Assembly: GCA_021018815.1 (NCBI GenBank)
Contig: JAITYX010000021.1
Span: forward strand, 7,531,001-7,595,000
DNA length: 64,000 nucleotides
Direction of reading: 5' to 3'
Source: Talinum fruticosum
Lineage: Eukaryota > Streptophyta > Magnoliopsida > Caryophyllales > Talinaceae
Of the stretch, positions 34,553 through 47,148 are shown one piece after another (position 1 is the stretch's first letter; every line of letters starts with the position of its first letter). Under the pieces are notes generated by a model. That model searched no databases and had not been told where the DNA came from. It saw only the letters and a list, made by a program, of their open reading frames with translations. The position numbers and the translations under genes are program-made.

Positions 34553-36145
34553 TCTATTACCCCCTCAAGTTGATTGAGGGGACTCACGACATGCTTGAAC
34601 TTAAGAAACCGAAACCGTTGAGAGGACAACTCTTTATTGAATATGTCCGCAATCTGAGAAGTAGTAGGGATATATCGTACAACGAAATCTCCAACGGCAA
34701 TATTATCACAATATAACCGCACAGAGTGGCAAGGATGATACCAACATCAAACAAAAGCTTGCGAAGCCAAAGTGTCTCGAAGAATCAGTATAACCAAGAA
34801 CGCGATATTCGCCTTGAGTGGATGATTCGGAGACTATGGGTTACTTTTTAGAACGCCAAGATATGAGATTAGGACCAAAATAAACTGCATAACCTATGGT
34901 AGAGCGACAAGTGTCACGACAACCAGCCCGATCGATGATCGTAATAGGTAATAATGACTAACAGTGAAAAGGCAACAAGAAGAAAAAGCCCATGCTAAAG
35001 AGTTCTTTGTAGATACCTAAAAATACACTTCACGAGCATGCAAATGAGTAGTACGGGAGCGTGCATAACTTGGGAAACTACATGCACTGCATAAGCAATA
35101 TCGAGTCGAGTCATGGTTAAGTACTCGCAAGGCACCCACCATACTTCTATACCGAGAGGGATCAGCAAGCGCTTACCGTCCGTAAGGGATAGGGTGGTTC
35201 AAGCAGTCCAAGGATTTTTAATAGAGGTACAAGTTGGAAGCTGAAATTTATGTAAGAGATTTAAAACATATTTCGCTTATGTCAAAAATAATCCGGAAGA
35301 AGATCGAACCACCTGAATGCTAAGAAAATAACTTAGCTTCCCAAGATCTTTTATGACAAACCGACTAGCAAGGGAATCAATAAAAGATCTGCAGTAAGGT
35401 GGATGAACTACCAATCAAAATAATGTTATCCATGCAAAGAAGGAGAATGAGGACATAACGAGCAAGTGCAAAAAAGAAATATGGAAGTGTCGGCATTGCT
35501 ACATACAAAATCATGAGATAGAAGGAAGCTACTAAAGCGATAAAACCAGGCATGAAGAGTCTGTTTCAAGCCATAGAGCGCCTTCTTAAGACGACAAATA
35601 TGGGTAGGGAAGTCAAAATGAACAAACCCGGGGGTTGTTTCATATGAACTGTCTCGATAAGATGTCCATGTAAAAGGCATTCTTGACATCAAGCCGTCGA
35701 ATGGGCCAATGAAAAGAAACAACAAGAGTAAGAACCAAACGAATAGTTGCGAGGCTTAACAAAAGGGCTAAAAGTCTCATTGTAGTCAATACCCAGCTTG
35801 TTGGTGAAACCCCCGTGCTACAAGTCAAGCTTTGTACCTCTCCACGGTACCATCGGATCGGTATTTAATCTTATAAACCTATTTACTCGCCAACCAAATT
35901 AAGATTCGGTTGGGATGGAACCAAATCCCATGTGTTATTGGCAATCAAAGCATTACACTCCTCGGCCATGGCTTCCTTCCATTTGGAATGTCTGGAAGCT
36001 TGTGAAAAACATGTAGGTTCAACTTCAGCAAGACCAACATTGAGAGACAGGAGACGCTTAGGTTTGGCAATGGCGGACTTGAGTCAAGTCCGCATAGGGT
36101 GAACATTGGTGGACGGAGACATAGGGATACTCGAAGAGGCAACAT
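34553..36145 (-). pseudogene. Copia 3 reverse transcriptase and RNase H
   Basis: RT blocks: HWPIRRLDVKNAFYMDIL (near 35720), KKALYGLKQTLHAWFYRFSS (near 35580; PRAWF changed to LHAWF) and, near 35430, the region where YxDD is expected but frames are broken. RNase H remnants include MRLYCDNIA and VVRYIPTTSQIADIFNKELS near 34720-34600, ending just before the polypurine tract. Deletions relative to copia 1 and 2 remove part of RNase H. Confidence 0.8.
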
Positions 36146-36524
36146 GACCTGATGACCGACTTATAGAATCACTAGGATGAGTAAGGGGGTCTAACACAAT
36201 AGGGATGGAACAGACACAAGACCAAGGGCGAGAGGAGAGGGAGCGGACACAATGTCGGGCTTGTGAAAGACATGAGTCATAGATGTTGGGCTAGGGTCAA
36301 GACTCGACGAGGATGAAGAGGCTAAGGGAAGAGAGTGAGACACCTCAGCAACGAAAAAGTTGGCTCTGACAACGTGGGAGGGAGGACCAAACCAGAGGGA
36401 GAGTGGAAAACGAGACAACCGAGGCATGAGTTGGAGTGAGACAGAGGATATCCTTTAGTACAAAAGGAGCATAAGGAGACAAACTAAAGACAAGTTTAGG
36501 AAAAGCATAAATGTTTTTATGAAA

Positions 36525-36968
36525 TCATACATTTCTACTCACATAAACTCGACCTATTTGGGGATCTAAACAACGATAGCCCTTATAATAAGGAGCATAT
36601 CCCAGAAAAACACAAGTGAACGGACCGAGGAGAGAGTTTGTTGGACGCTTTTGCAACAAAATTTGAAAAACATGAGCAACCAAAAGGTTTAAGAAAACCA
36701 TAATCAGGCGGACGACCAAATAAAAGCTCAAATGGTGAACGATTTTGCAACATAGGTGTAGGTAAGCGATTGATCATATAGACAGTCTGTAAGAGTAGCA
36801 TCAAGCCAAATCCGAGCAAACATGGAAACAACAATTAGGAATGCAAGAGTCATTTCCAAAATATGGCGATGCTTACGCTTAGCAACCCCATTCTATTGTT
36901 GCGTATCAGGGCAAGATTTTTGAAAAAGGATCCCTTTTGAAGAAAATGAGCAAAAAGAGGAGAGTTAT
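36525..36968 (-). pseudogene. Copia 3 integrase, C-terminal part
   Basis: Minus-strand reading: NSPLFAH, then KSCPDTQQ, a stop, NGVAKRKHRHI (NGVVERK is expected; the catalytic Glu position reads Lys), RLPTPMLQNRSPFELLFGR and FGCSCFSNFV, then the FLGYAPYYKGYRCLDP block. It is cut at 36968 by the gypsy insertion and resumes at 48649. Confidence 0.8.
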
Positions 36969-38190
36969 TGTAACAACCTCAATCACCATTACTTAATAAT
37001 TCCCTAATTCGAGAATATTAGGTATGGTTGCAGCGGAAGTTAACGACCGAAGGCGTTACCGCCGCCCTAATAATAGGACAAGGTTGAAATATAATACCAT
37101 AATAACTTGTGTCTATTAGTTATGCTTAAGTAAGTCTGGGAAACATTAAATGTTACGTCGTAGGAGTCAAGCCGACAACTTAAATAAACCAATCCCAAAG
37201 TACAATTCTGCTACATATTTACAGATATTAACAAGCCAATACAATAGTCTCGTGATAGGAAATACGCAATATTTAATTACATTCCAAGGTCAACCCAAAA
37301 TTAACGAAGAGGAGAATCACTATGAGCATCTAACCCATCATAGAACATGATAACGAAGTATCCAGCTAAGTCTTGCTCCCGTAAGGCTTCTTAGGTAAAA
37401 GACTGTTCACGGATGCTTTTCTTAAAAACAAAAACATTAAAATAATTTGAAGAATGAGTCGAAACTCGAGTACGAACATTCCCGTACAGTCAAATAATTT
37501 TGAAACACCTTGATTGAGCGTGCGCATTTCAATTCATTTTAGTTTGAAATCGGGGGAATATGAGTAAAACTTGCTTGCCGGTTATTATCTCGAAAGTAGA
37601 ACCCCTTGTATAATTGATACGATCTTTGAATAAGGTGCACACCTCCCGGGCGGACCGAGAACCCAAGTTGAAGCCGCGCGGTGAAATTGAAGGGCGTAAG
37701 CCCTAATAATTGATGATAATTGATCGGGGACCACTTAATTAGGTGACAAAACTTGATTTGCAAACGATTCATTATTAGTTATATATATAAGAAATGTTGA
37801 GATTTGACGAAACATATGAGTTTTCGAAAGGTACGGGCAATGAACGTACTCGAACCGAGAATATTTGTTTCTCCCCTTTAATAAAAATTTAAGTTACCAG
37901 CTAATCGGCAATCGAAGTGGCCTCGCTTCTGTTTCAAATAGATTTTTGTTGTTAATAATGTTTCTCTTGAGTTTTAATAATTGAATTTGTATAATCATTG
38001 ACAATTTATTTCATTTCCTATATCTATACGAAAATCAGTTAAACTAATATTTGTAGTATTCAACTTTACTCGCGTTAATTCCGTTTCAAATGTCGAATAC
38101 AACGCATACTAATTAAGGAAGTTGATTAGGCTAATTAGATAATCAATGATTTTGATGTAATTCAATTTGTTAGTTGACTTGGATTGAAAT

Positions 38191-38192
<2 letters not shown>

Positions 38193-38282
<90 letters not shown>
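38193..38282. repeat. (TA)n microsatellite inside the gypsy 3' LTR
   Basis: About 45 uninterrupted TA dinucleotides. It is absent from the related solo LTR at 24012-26675, so it expanded after the copies separated or is an assembly-sensitive length. Confidence 0.97.
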
Positions 38283-38288
<6 letters not shown>

Positions 38289-38867
38289 ATCAAACACTTA
38301 TTCCTACTTTATTCCTTACTTCTCCCTTCATTACATTCAAAACCTATAGTTAAGCAATTAATTAATCCATCAAATGTCTTTCCATGGAATGTTTCACAAT
38401 TTACCGAATTGCTCAAAATTCATACATACACCATTTTAAGGTCATAAGCATTATCTTCTCAACAAAATTCACATTCACAACCACAATTAGGTATATTTAA
38501 TACTCAAATTTTTCTCACACCTCTGCACTTACACATTATCTAGTTTCAGCTTCCACATACACATTCCCCTTCGTTTGCTCAATATATCCATTTCTAAAAT
38601 ATAACAAATCCATAAAATTACTCAATTTTATAACAAAAAAATCCCTAGCCTCATTCACTAAATAATTTCCCTAAAAAATCACATTCGTTCACATTCATAC
38701 ACAATCAATCCATCAAAATACCACACCTCAATCATCCACACCAATTCGAATTTTCCAAATCGATCTTTAAATTCACTCAAGCAAACATGTTTCTAAATCA
38801 GATGACTTAATTTACAATTACAATTACTAAGTAAATATTAAAGTGTGCAAATATGAGTTTTAGGGTT

Positions 38868-39190
38868 TTACCTTCAAAACCAAGAGAGGGCAGCCAAGAG
38901 GAGGGTGGAGTGGTGGCGGTACACCTGGGCTCGGGCGGATGCTGGCCAACACCGGCGGTTGCTGGAGCTGGTGGCTGGCTGTGAAGTGGCCCGCGGCGGG
39001 GAATCGGTAGCGGCTCGCGGAAAGAGAAAGGAAAGCGAGAGTGCAAGAGAGCGAGACAGGGAGAGATGATGGATGGCCGGCGCCGGTCTTCCAGCCGGGG
39101 TCGGTTGTGCTGGTGGCCGGAGAAGGCAACGGCAGTGAGGGGAGGGGAGAAGCGGGGAGCAGAGCCCGCAAAGAGGGAAGCGAGACGAGG
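38868..39190 (-). other. GC-rich leader-like block inside gypsy 3' LTR
   Basis: On the minus strand this CT- and GC-rich block ends CTTGGTTTTGAAGGTAAAAC followed by CCTAAAAC. It is the counterpart of the block at 24396-24770, which ends in the same TTTGAAGGTAAA. An AAG|GTAA donor in both suggests a spliced leader within the LTR transcript. Confidence 0.5.
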
Positions 39191-39688
39191 GAAATGAAGA
39201 CTAAAATTTCCCCGATTATATTTATCTCCAATTTTTTTTTGTAAAAGTTTCGGATAAATCCATATCTAGATTTTTCTTTCAAAAAATCTAATTAATTTAT
39301 TGTTATTATTATTTTTTATTTTTATGTTTATTTTTATCTATTTATTTATTTATTATTATTTCCAATTTTTCTTTTTTTTGTTACTTTTTAATTTAATTTA
39401 ATTTTAATGATGATGTTTACAAATTATAAATATAATGGTTTGCTTGAAATATAATATTAGCGACCTTATAATTATATACCATCTCATGTAAATTTTTAAA
39501 TTTTCTCTTTTAAACATATGCGTGAATTATAATCATTATTATGAGATTTTTATTAGGGCCACTTCGTCGCCTTAGTCGCATAACACAAATATAAAAATAA
39601 TTTAAATATAAAATATTGAATTGAAGTGCACACACTCAATCTTGCAATTAATAAGATAAATAATGTGATTTAAGGTCGGGTTGTTACA

Positions 39689-39700
39689 GTCTTCCCCCTT
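39689..39700 (-). other. Gypsy polypurine tract
   Basis: The minus strand reads AAGGGGGAAGAC immediately before the LTR start TGTAACAACC. This primes plus-strand DNA synthesis in LTR retrotransposons and marks the LTR edge at 39688. Confidence 0.85.
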
Positions 39701-39757
39701 AAAATAAGTTTCGTCCTCGAAACTTGAGCATTCGGCAATGAGGTTTGCAGACTTACC

Positions 39758-41454
39758 TTAAAATAAGTGAGGGTATTTATTTCTTATATCTTCCTCGGTA
39801 TTCCATGTGGCTTCCAAGGATGTATGGTTAGTCCACGAGTACTTTCACCAAAGGAATGCTTTTATTACGAAGTTTCTTGACTCTATAATCCAATATTTGC
39901 ACTGGTTGCTCCTCATATATTAAGTTTTCGGCAATTTCAAGAGATTCTGTCACAACATTATGGCTTGGATTGGATCGGGCATATACTTTCTAAGCTGTGA
40001 AACATGAAAGACATCGTGCACATGCTCGAGTTCGACGGCAAGGTTAGCTTATAAGCCACTCGGATTCAACTTCTCTATGATTTCATACGGTCCAATATAT
40101 CTAGGACTTAGTTTTCCTTTAACGTTGAACTGTCCGACCCCTTTCATTGGGGACACTTTCAGAAATACTTTATCTCCTACCTTAAATTCCAATGGCCTCA
40201 TTCTTTTATCTCGCATAACTTTTTTGTCGGCTTTGGGCTGCCTTGATGTGTTCCTGAATCTTCATAATCTTTTCGATTGTTTCTTGGATCAGTTCAAGGC
40301 CTAAAATCAATGCTTCATCCAACTCACTCGAACATAATGGGGTTCTGCATTTCCTTCCGGACAACGCTTCAAATGGAGCCATTTTAATGGTGGCCTCGAT
40401 AACCGTTATTATAGGAGAATTCCACCAATGGTAAATCATCTTCCCATGTTCCCTGAAAATCAAGAACACATACTCTCAACATATCTTCTAAGATTTGATT
40501 CACCCTTTCGATCTGTCCATCCGTTTCGGGTGGTATGAACTACTGAAATTTAGGTTAGTTCCAAAAGCTTGCTGTAAAACTTGCCAAAAACGGGCTTGGA
40601 ACCTCTTGTCCCTATCAGATATGATATCCTTAGGTATTCCATGTAACCTTACAATTTCCATGACATATAATCTGCGCTAATCTCTCTACATTCCATGTGT
40701 CATGTATTGGTATGAAATGCGCAGATTTAGTAAGTCGGTCAACAATAACCCAAATAACATTTTTCTTCAAAGCAGTAAGGGGTAACCCCATGACAAAGTC
40801 CATTGAAATCGAGTCACATTTCCAAGTAGGTATCTCCAAGGGTCTCAGCTCGCCCACGGGACGTTGATGTTCAGCCTTAACCATTTGGCAAGTCAAGCAC
40901 TTATTCACATATTCTGCGATATCACTTTTCATATTATTCCACCAAAAATTGCTTCTAGTCCTTGTACATTTTTGTTCCTCCTGGGTGTACTGAGTATCGT
41001 GTATTGTGAGCTTCCTCGAGAATCTTTTTTTCAATTCTTCTTTATTCGGTACACATAACTGGTTCTGAAACCTTAAGGTTCCATCTTCATGTATTTCAAA
41101 ACCAGGAGATTTTCCCTTTTTAATATTTTGCTTAATCCTTTCCAACTCAACATCATCGTTTTTGCCTACTTGGATTTCTTTCATTGTAGTAGGTTGTACC
41201 TCCATTGCTGTCAGAAATCCCTCTATGTTTCCATCCGAGACTAACTCAACACCCATATTCTGAAGGTCCTGTAAAATAGTGGGTTGGTTTACTGTCATTG
41301 CATTCAAACTATGTTGTGTCTTCCTACTCAATGCATCGACCACGACATTCGCTTTCCCAGGATGGTATTGTATTTGTAAATCATAATCCTTAAGTAACTC
41401 TAACCAGCGGCGTTGCCTTAAATTGATTTTTTTTTGGGTAAAAATGTACTTCAA
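39758..41454 (-). pseudogene. Gypsy integrase with C-terminal chromodomain
   Basis: After RNase H comes [21 protein letters not shown] sequence ([19 protein letters not shown]), then the integrase zinc region ([20 protein letters not shown]) and core blocks ([17 protein letters not shown] with a catalytic Asp, [18 protein letters not shown]). Then comes APFEALSGRKCRTPLCSSEL. The C-terminus gives YEEQPVQILDYRVKKLRNK, IPLVKVL, then after a one-base frameshift WTNHTSLEATWNTEEDIRNK and YPHLF-stop at 39758. This is a group-I-type chromodomain, thought to guide insertion to heterochromatin. Several frameshifts inactivate it. Confidence 0.88.
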
Positions 41455-42537
41455 ACTCGATGGTCAGTATAAATCTTGCAGGTCGCTCCATATAGGTAAT
41501 GCCTCCAAATTTTTAAAGCAAATACAACAGCAGCCAATTCCAAGTCATGGGTAGGATAATTCTTTTCGTACGGTTTGAGTTGTCGGGATTCATAAGCTAT
41601 GAATTTGTCATCCTACATTAACACGCATCCTAACTCATTTTTAGAGGCATCACTATAGACGGTGTACTCTTTACCTTCGACTGGTAAGGTAAGGATAGGG
41701 GCTATGGTTAACCTCTTCTTTAACTCCTGAAAGGCCTCCTCACATTTATCCGACCACAAAAATTTTGTTGTTTTCTTCAATAAATTGGTCAATGGTGAAG
41801 CTATTTTTGAAAAATCTTGTAAAAACCTCCTATAATATCCTGCCATCCCAAGAAAACTTCTCACTTTCGTAACATTGGTCGGCCTAGGCCATTCAATTAC
41901 TACCTTCACTTTGTGAGGTCGACCTTAATCCCTTCTTTAGAAACAACGTGCCCTAAAAATGCCACCTCTTCTAACCAAAATTCACATTTTTGCAATTTGG
42001 CATACAATTGGTGCTCTCTCAAAGTTTGTAACGCTATCCTTAGATGCTCAGCATGTTCTCCCTTATCCTTAGAGTATATGAGAATATCATCAATAAATAC
42101 CACCACAAACTTATCCAGGTAAGGCATGAAAATTTTGTTCATGAGATCCATGAATGCAGCAGGGGCATTGGTAAGTTCGAAGGGCATCACCTTATACTCA
42201 TAATGCCCATATCTGGTTCTAAAGGCAGTTTTGGGAATATCTTCTTGTTTAATTCTAAGTTGCTAAGTTGGTGATACCCAGACTTTAGATCTATCTTCGA
42301 AAACACTCCAACCCCTTGCAGTTGGTCAAACAAATCGTCAATTCTAAGTAGGGGATATTTATTCTTGACGGTTATCTTGTTTAACTCCCTATAATCCACA
42401 CATAGTCTCAAAGTTCCATCCTTCTTTTTCACAAATAGGACTGGAGCTCCCCAAGGTGACACACTTGGCCTAATGAATCCTTTATGTATCAATTCATCAA
42501 GTTGGGCCTTCAACTCTTTAAGTTCTGTTGGGGCCAT
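41455..42537 (-). pseudogene. Gypsy reverse transcriptase and RNase H
   Basis: [55 protein letters not shown] (first catalytic Asp), then after a frame change [19 protein letters not shown] and [13 protein letters not shown] (the FxDD catalytic pair), [12 protein letters not shown]. The connection and RNase H follow (MAGYYRRFLQDFSKIASPL, YSDASKNELGCVLM). Domains are nearly complete, with frameshifts near 42190 and 41610. Confidence 0.9.
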
Positions 42538-42561
42538 TTTATATGGCGCTTTAGAAATGCG

Positions 42562-43369
42562 TTATGCACTAGGGATTAGTTCAATTTCAAAATCAATCTC
42601 CCTTTGAGGAGGTATGCCAAGTAGATCCTCAGGAAATACATATGGAAATTCACATACTATAGGTATGTCTTCTATGTTTATCCTGTCTTTTCTATCCTCG
42701 GTAACATAACACAAGTACCCAGTGCAACCATGTCTTACTAGCTTGTTAACCTTCATAACTGAAATTATAGAATACTTCTTTGTATCTTTTTCACCATGAA
42801 AACATACTTCCTTCCCTTTCTGCCCCTTTAGAATAACCTTACCACCTTTACAATCTATTTTCGCTTCATGAGTTGTCAACCAATCTATCCCTAAAATCAT
42901 ATCAAATTCCGAAAGGTTAAATTGGATTAAGTCTACAGGAAACAACTCCCGCTTATAACTAGGGGCATATGTTGGTAGAGAATTGGGCATTCTACCACTC
43001 TTCCATTTGGCAACCCAATTTGACACTCAATTGGAGTCTTATGATTTTCTAATTGCGGTTGGGAGGCAGCACTGGGTAGATATAAATGAATGGGTAGCAC
43101 CCAAATCAAATAAAACATAAAAAGGTTTTAAGTTTAGAAAGAGTGTACCGGTAACAACCGTTCTCGAGGCTGCCGCTTCCTTCCTGTTCATCACGTATGC
43201 TCGCCCTACGGTCATCGGTTTTGAGGTGGCGCAGGTCCCCGACGTAGCAGCATCGGGGGCTTCGCAGCTCCCTTTTCTACAGCTTTCCGCCTTCTTGGGC
43301 AAGCATTTACTAGATGTTCGGGGCTACCACACCAAACACATTTATTGGTACCGACTCGACACTCGATGT
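42562..43369 (-). pseudogene. Gypsy zinc knuckle and protease
   Basis: The zinc knuckle CVWCGSPEHLVNAC has the spacing CX2CX4HX4C. The aspartic protease follows: FYVLFDLGATHSFIS, where the family motif D-S/T-G-A reads D-L-G-A, then FDMILGIDWLTTHEAKIDC, the usual plant gypsy block after the flap. The Ser/Thr to Leu change in the catalytic loop should abolish activity. The knuckle is cut from upstream gag by the solo LTR at 43370. Confidence 0.88.
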
Positions 43370-46231
43370 TGTAACGCCCCAAACCCATAATCACCGGTTT
43401 TTGACTAAACAAGCTGCTAGCCGATGATTAGCGCAGCGGAAAGTAGGTCGAGGGCATTAACGCCGCCCTTACCGGAGGAAAGGGCAAGGCTAAAACAATA
43501 GGTACATTTCTAACCTTGGGTTACACTTGCTTTGCCGCTAACAACAAGTGTCTCATGATAAGGCATAAACTATAACTTGTACGAAGATTAAGCATAAGTA
43601 TAGACTACGGTCCGGTAAACTACAACAACGGCACTTAACCCTTGATACCCCAACTAGGTTGTCGCTGCGAGCCTCTAAGTCCTTAACAGACCTTTGCTTC
43701 AAATCTTCCACACTTTTACCTAAAACAAAACAAGAAAACATTGTCGAAATGTGAGCCGAAGCTCAATACGTTCCCTATCATGCAGTAAAATAATAGTTAT
43801 GAACTAATTGAGTTGAGCGCATGCATTTCAATTTATTTGTAAATGAGGGGAAGTGAATAATGTAAAACTGTTGCTGATTAATTATCTCGAATGGATCCCT
43901 TTACGATCATCGGGTTTCCCTAAACGCATGTGCACACACCCGGACCGATCGGTTAGTCCGGTTGAAGGCGGTTAACCGTTACGGGGTTACCAACCTGAAT
44001 ATTGGGCGTACCAAATAATGGCACTTGATGGGCGAGTCCATATTAATGATGGCGAATATTATTTGCAAATAATTCTTTATTGTTGTTGATGTCGGCCATA
44101 TCCGGCCTTGGTTTGTAAATAAAATATTGAAGGGCACGATCAATGAACGTACCTTGCTGACGTTCCTCCTTCTTTCTCTTATTGGGCGGAATCCGGATGA
44201 ACGCACGACGCCGGTGTTTGGTGACCTTAATTAAGGACATAGGAATTTTATTAATAACTGAATTTTTATGGCTTATTTATTTATTAAATCATTTCAAACA
44301 TGCTTGAAATGAAAATTAATAAAGTTAGCTTTTACAAAGAAATACTAATGAGATCCTTGATTCACACGATTTATTTATCTTATTTTATGCTATGCATGTA
44401 TAATCTGTATGCGCATATATATATATATATATTTACAGCAACTTTAAAGTATATATATATAACTTTCTTCTAAGCACATATATAAATACATGTATACATT
44501 TATATATATACATAAGGTAACCTTAAATATACCTAATTTTCTTCCAATTAATATATTGAACATTTATCTCCTTTAATCAAATCTTTATGTACCACTTTTT
44601 AACCTTATTTTGTTTTGTAAGGGTCCAAAAGTGTTAATCCTCAAACTCCGATTCACTTACTCCCGGAATCAAAAATCACCATCAATCTCTTTCTTAATCT
44701 TCTCATTAGGTCAAATAATTATTTGACTAACCAAAAGTAATTCTTGACTCGGAATCACTTCCTGAATGTCCTTTATCCAGCCGTTGTCCATAATCACCCT
44801 TTGTACAGGGATTGTCCATAAATGTCCTTCATACGAGGATTGTCCATGATTTGTTTTTAATTCAAGTACATCCAAATGTCATCAATTATCACCAAATTCT
44901 CTCAAACCCCATGAATCGAGTCACATATATGCCATAAACATGAGCAAACTTTAATCTTCAAACAGATAAAACAAAATAATGACTGATTACAACTTAAACA
45001 CTTAAATTAAAAAAAATAAAGAACTGAATCTGAAAAATTAACCTAAAATTAAACGAACCGAAACTGAAATTTACTTCTAAAAAAATTAAATCAAAAGCTG
45101 AAAATTACCCTAGAACCAAAGTGGACGGGAGTTAATTTTTGAGGGGTTTTGAGGTGGTTGAGGGTGGTGGTTTGAGGATCGGAGTTGACCGAACAGAGCG
45201 GTCGGCTGCGGTCGCGGCAGTCGTCGGTGGCAGTGAGCGGCGCCGGTGGTCGAGCGAGGCGGCCGAGGCCGGACAGGGGTTAGAGGCCGAAGAAACCGTG
45301 ACCAACTAGGCAAAACCGAAGCAGGAGCAGGCGCAGAACGTAAATATAGCCGGCGGTGGACTGGCGTTTGATGGCTGGGACGACGACTTTAGGGAGTAGA
45401 AGGTGACGGTGGTTGTCGGTAGTGTTGAGGTGGCGTCTCCGGTGGCCGAGATGAACGGGAAGAGGGAGACGGTGGAGGCAAGCGAAAAAAAGGGATAGGG
45501 TTTTAGGTGTTTGATGGGGGAATCGACGAAGATGGTGATGATGGTGGTGGTGGCTAGCCGGCGGTGGCTGTCGGCGTGGCCGGAGGGCTGCCGGTGCTGT
45601 CGGTCGGCAGCGAAAGCAGAAGGGCGCAGAGCGAGAGGAGGGCTTGGTGGTAGAGAGAGAGGGAGAGGGGACGAAGGCTGGAGAGGGAGAGAGAGAGTGT
45701 GAGGGATTAATCAGCTTTAGGTTAGAATAATGAAGCCCTAGGTTAACTTATGCTTTTATACCCCCTCGTCTAGCCTTCCTCCGAATGGGCCGGTTGACCC
45801 TACTCAATCATCCGGCCCAATTCTCATTAGTACTAATTCTAACCCAACTCACTCATCCTCAATATTTCTTAATCTTCTAAACTTATTATTTTTCTCATTA
45901 AACTTATCTTAATCTAAGAATTTTTTTATTTTTAGTAATATTAAATTTATACAAATTATATTAGTTTCATTTGTTTAAGGATTTTATACTTCAGAATAAA
46001 TTAGTTATATAATAATGTTAATTATCTTCTAGGTCATTAAAATTTGTAAAATACTCGTGCGTCATCGTTGTAATCATCCGGTTCCTGCACTTTAAACAAC
46101 AAGGACATATATACACGTACGTATATACACATGAGTAATATGAAAATATTTGAAAATTTGAAATGCACGCGCTTATGCTAATCTTGAATGTATTTATAGT
46201 TAATTATTTTCTTAGGGATGGGGTATTACGG
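43370..46231 (-). mobile_element. Gypsy-type solo LTR nested in the gypsy element, 2862 bp
   Basis: On the plus strand it starts TGTAACGCCCC and ends GGGGTATTACG, with GATGT duplicated exactly on each side (43365-43369 and 46232-46236). Read on the minus strand the ends correspond to the start and end of the other LTRs (GCGTTACA end). Rejoining the flanks restores the gag zinc-binding frame (CGRTNHITSECRVG then CVWCG). It shares the GCAGCGGAAAG / ACGCCGCCC motif near its 3' end and a GC-rich block (45700-45110, minus) ending TTCTAGGGTAATTTT. It is a more distant LTR family than the other two. Confidence 0.92.
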
Positions 46232-46236
46232 ATGTG

Positions 46237-47148
46237 ATATGATTGGTCCGACCGCACTTGCCATAAGGTTCGAGGGCAGCTAAAGTGCGACTCTTGCTAA
46301 AACCGAGTAGCGGGTTTCTTTTGAGCTACACTCTCACTTATATTGTCCCACTTCCTTTTTGAATTTCCAGGGTTTAAAGCCCTCAATTCACTCTTAACTC
46401 GTTCAACCTTAGCAGCTCTTTCATACAATTCTTTATAGTCTTTGATAGGTTGACCAGCAAGTTGATGTTTTATATAATGGGCTAAGCCTTCCTCAAATCT
46501 TATCATCTTCATCCTTTCGGTAACAGACAAAATCTGGGGCAAATCTGGATAGCTCCATGAATTGGCTAGCGTATCGCATCACCTGTCATATTATTATTCA
46601 TTTTCAATTCCAGGAACTCTTTTGCTTTTGACGTCGGAGTGAGATCGGGTAGAACTTCAATCTAAGCTCTTCTATAAATTTCTCCCAAGTGAACTCACAA
46701 CCTTGAAATTTGTTCTTCATTGAGCTCCACCAAATATCTGCTTCACCGGTTAGGTAGTAAGTCCCTATATTTACCTTTTTTTCTTCAAGGACCTCAACAA
46801 CTGCAAATATCTTTTCCATCCCCCTAATCCATTCTTCTAACTCCTCTGGATCGATCTTCCCACCATAAGTCTTAGGATTGCGTCGAGCCACTCTATCAGC
46901 TAACTTGTCAAGCTTAGAAGTGGGTTCAATAGGCGTATGGGGAATCCTTTTCATTAACTCTATTACCAAGTTTTTCTAATAGTCTGGATCAATGGCGTTA
47001 GTGGAACCCCTAAGGATGCAGATTGGGTCTCACCATGACTTTGTTGTGAGTTGGGAGGAGTTTATAACACTTGGTCCTCAATTCCTCTATCATTGCCTAA
47101 GTCTTCAGCCACATTCCGAGTTATGTTGTTACTTTCTGTCTCGGACAT
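46237..47148 (-). pseudogene. Gypsy gag
   Basis: Minus strand; the likely ATG is at 47148 (MSETESNN). The Retrotrans_gag block reads KLADRVARRNPKTYGGKIDP, EELEEWIRGMEKIFAVVEV, IGTYYLTGEADIWWSSMKNK and FTWEKFIEELRLKFYPISL. Another fragment has MKMIRFEEGLAHYIKHQLAG and VERVKSELRAL. Frameshifts lie near 46600 and 46297. It continues past the solo LTR into the zinc knuckle at 43369. Gag forms the intracellular particle. Confidence 0.88.

Larger units (their letters stand above)
36969..39688 (-). repeat. Gypsy 3' LTR (2720 bp)
   Basis: On the minus strand it runs from TGTAACAACCCGACC (39688) to GAGGTTGTTACA (36969). It matches the solo LTR at 24012-26675 along its length with moderate divergence, including the GC-rich block with terminal GGTAA and the GCAGCGGAAGTTAACG / GGCGTTACCGCCGCC motifs near the 3' end. 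A (TA)n tract of about 90 bases (38193-38282) lies inside. Confidence 0.9.

Noticed and set aside
38109..38447. Open frames of alternating Ile-Tyr on both strands
   Set aside because: These are translations of the (TA)n microsatellite.
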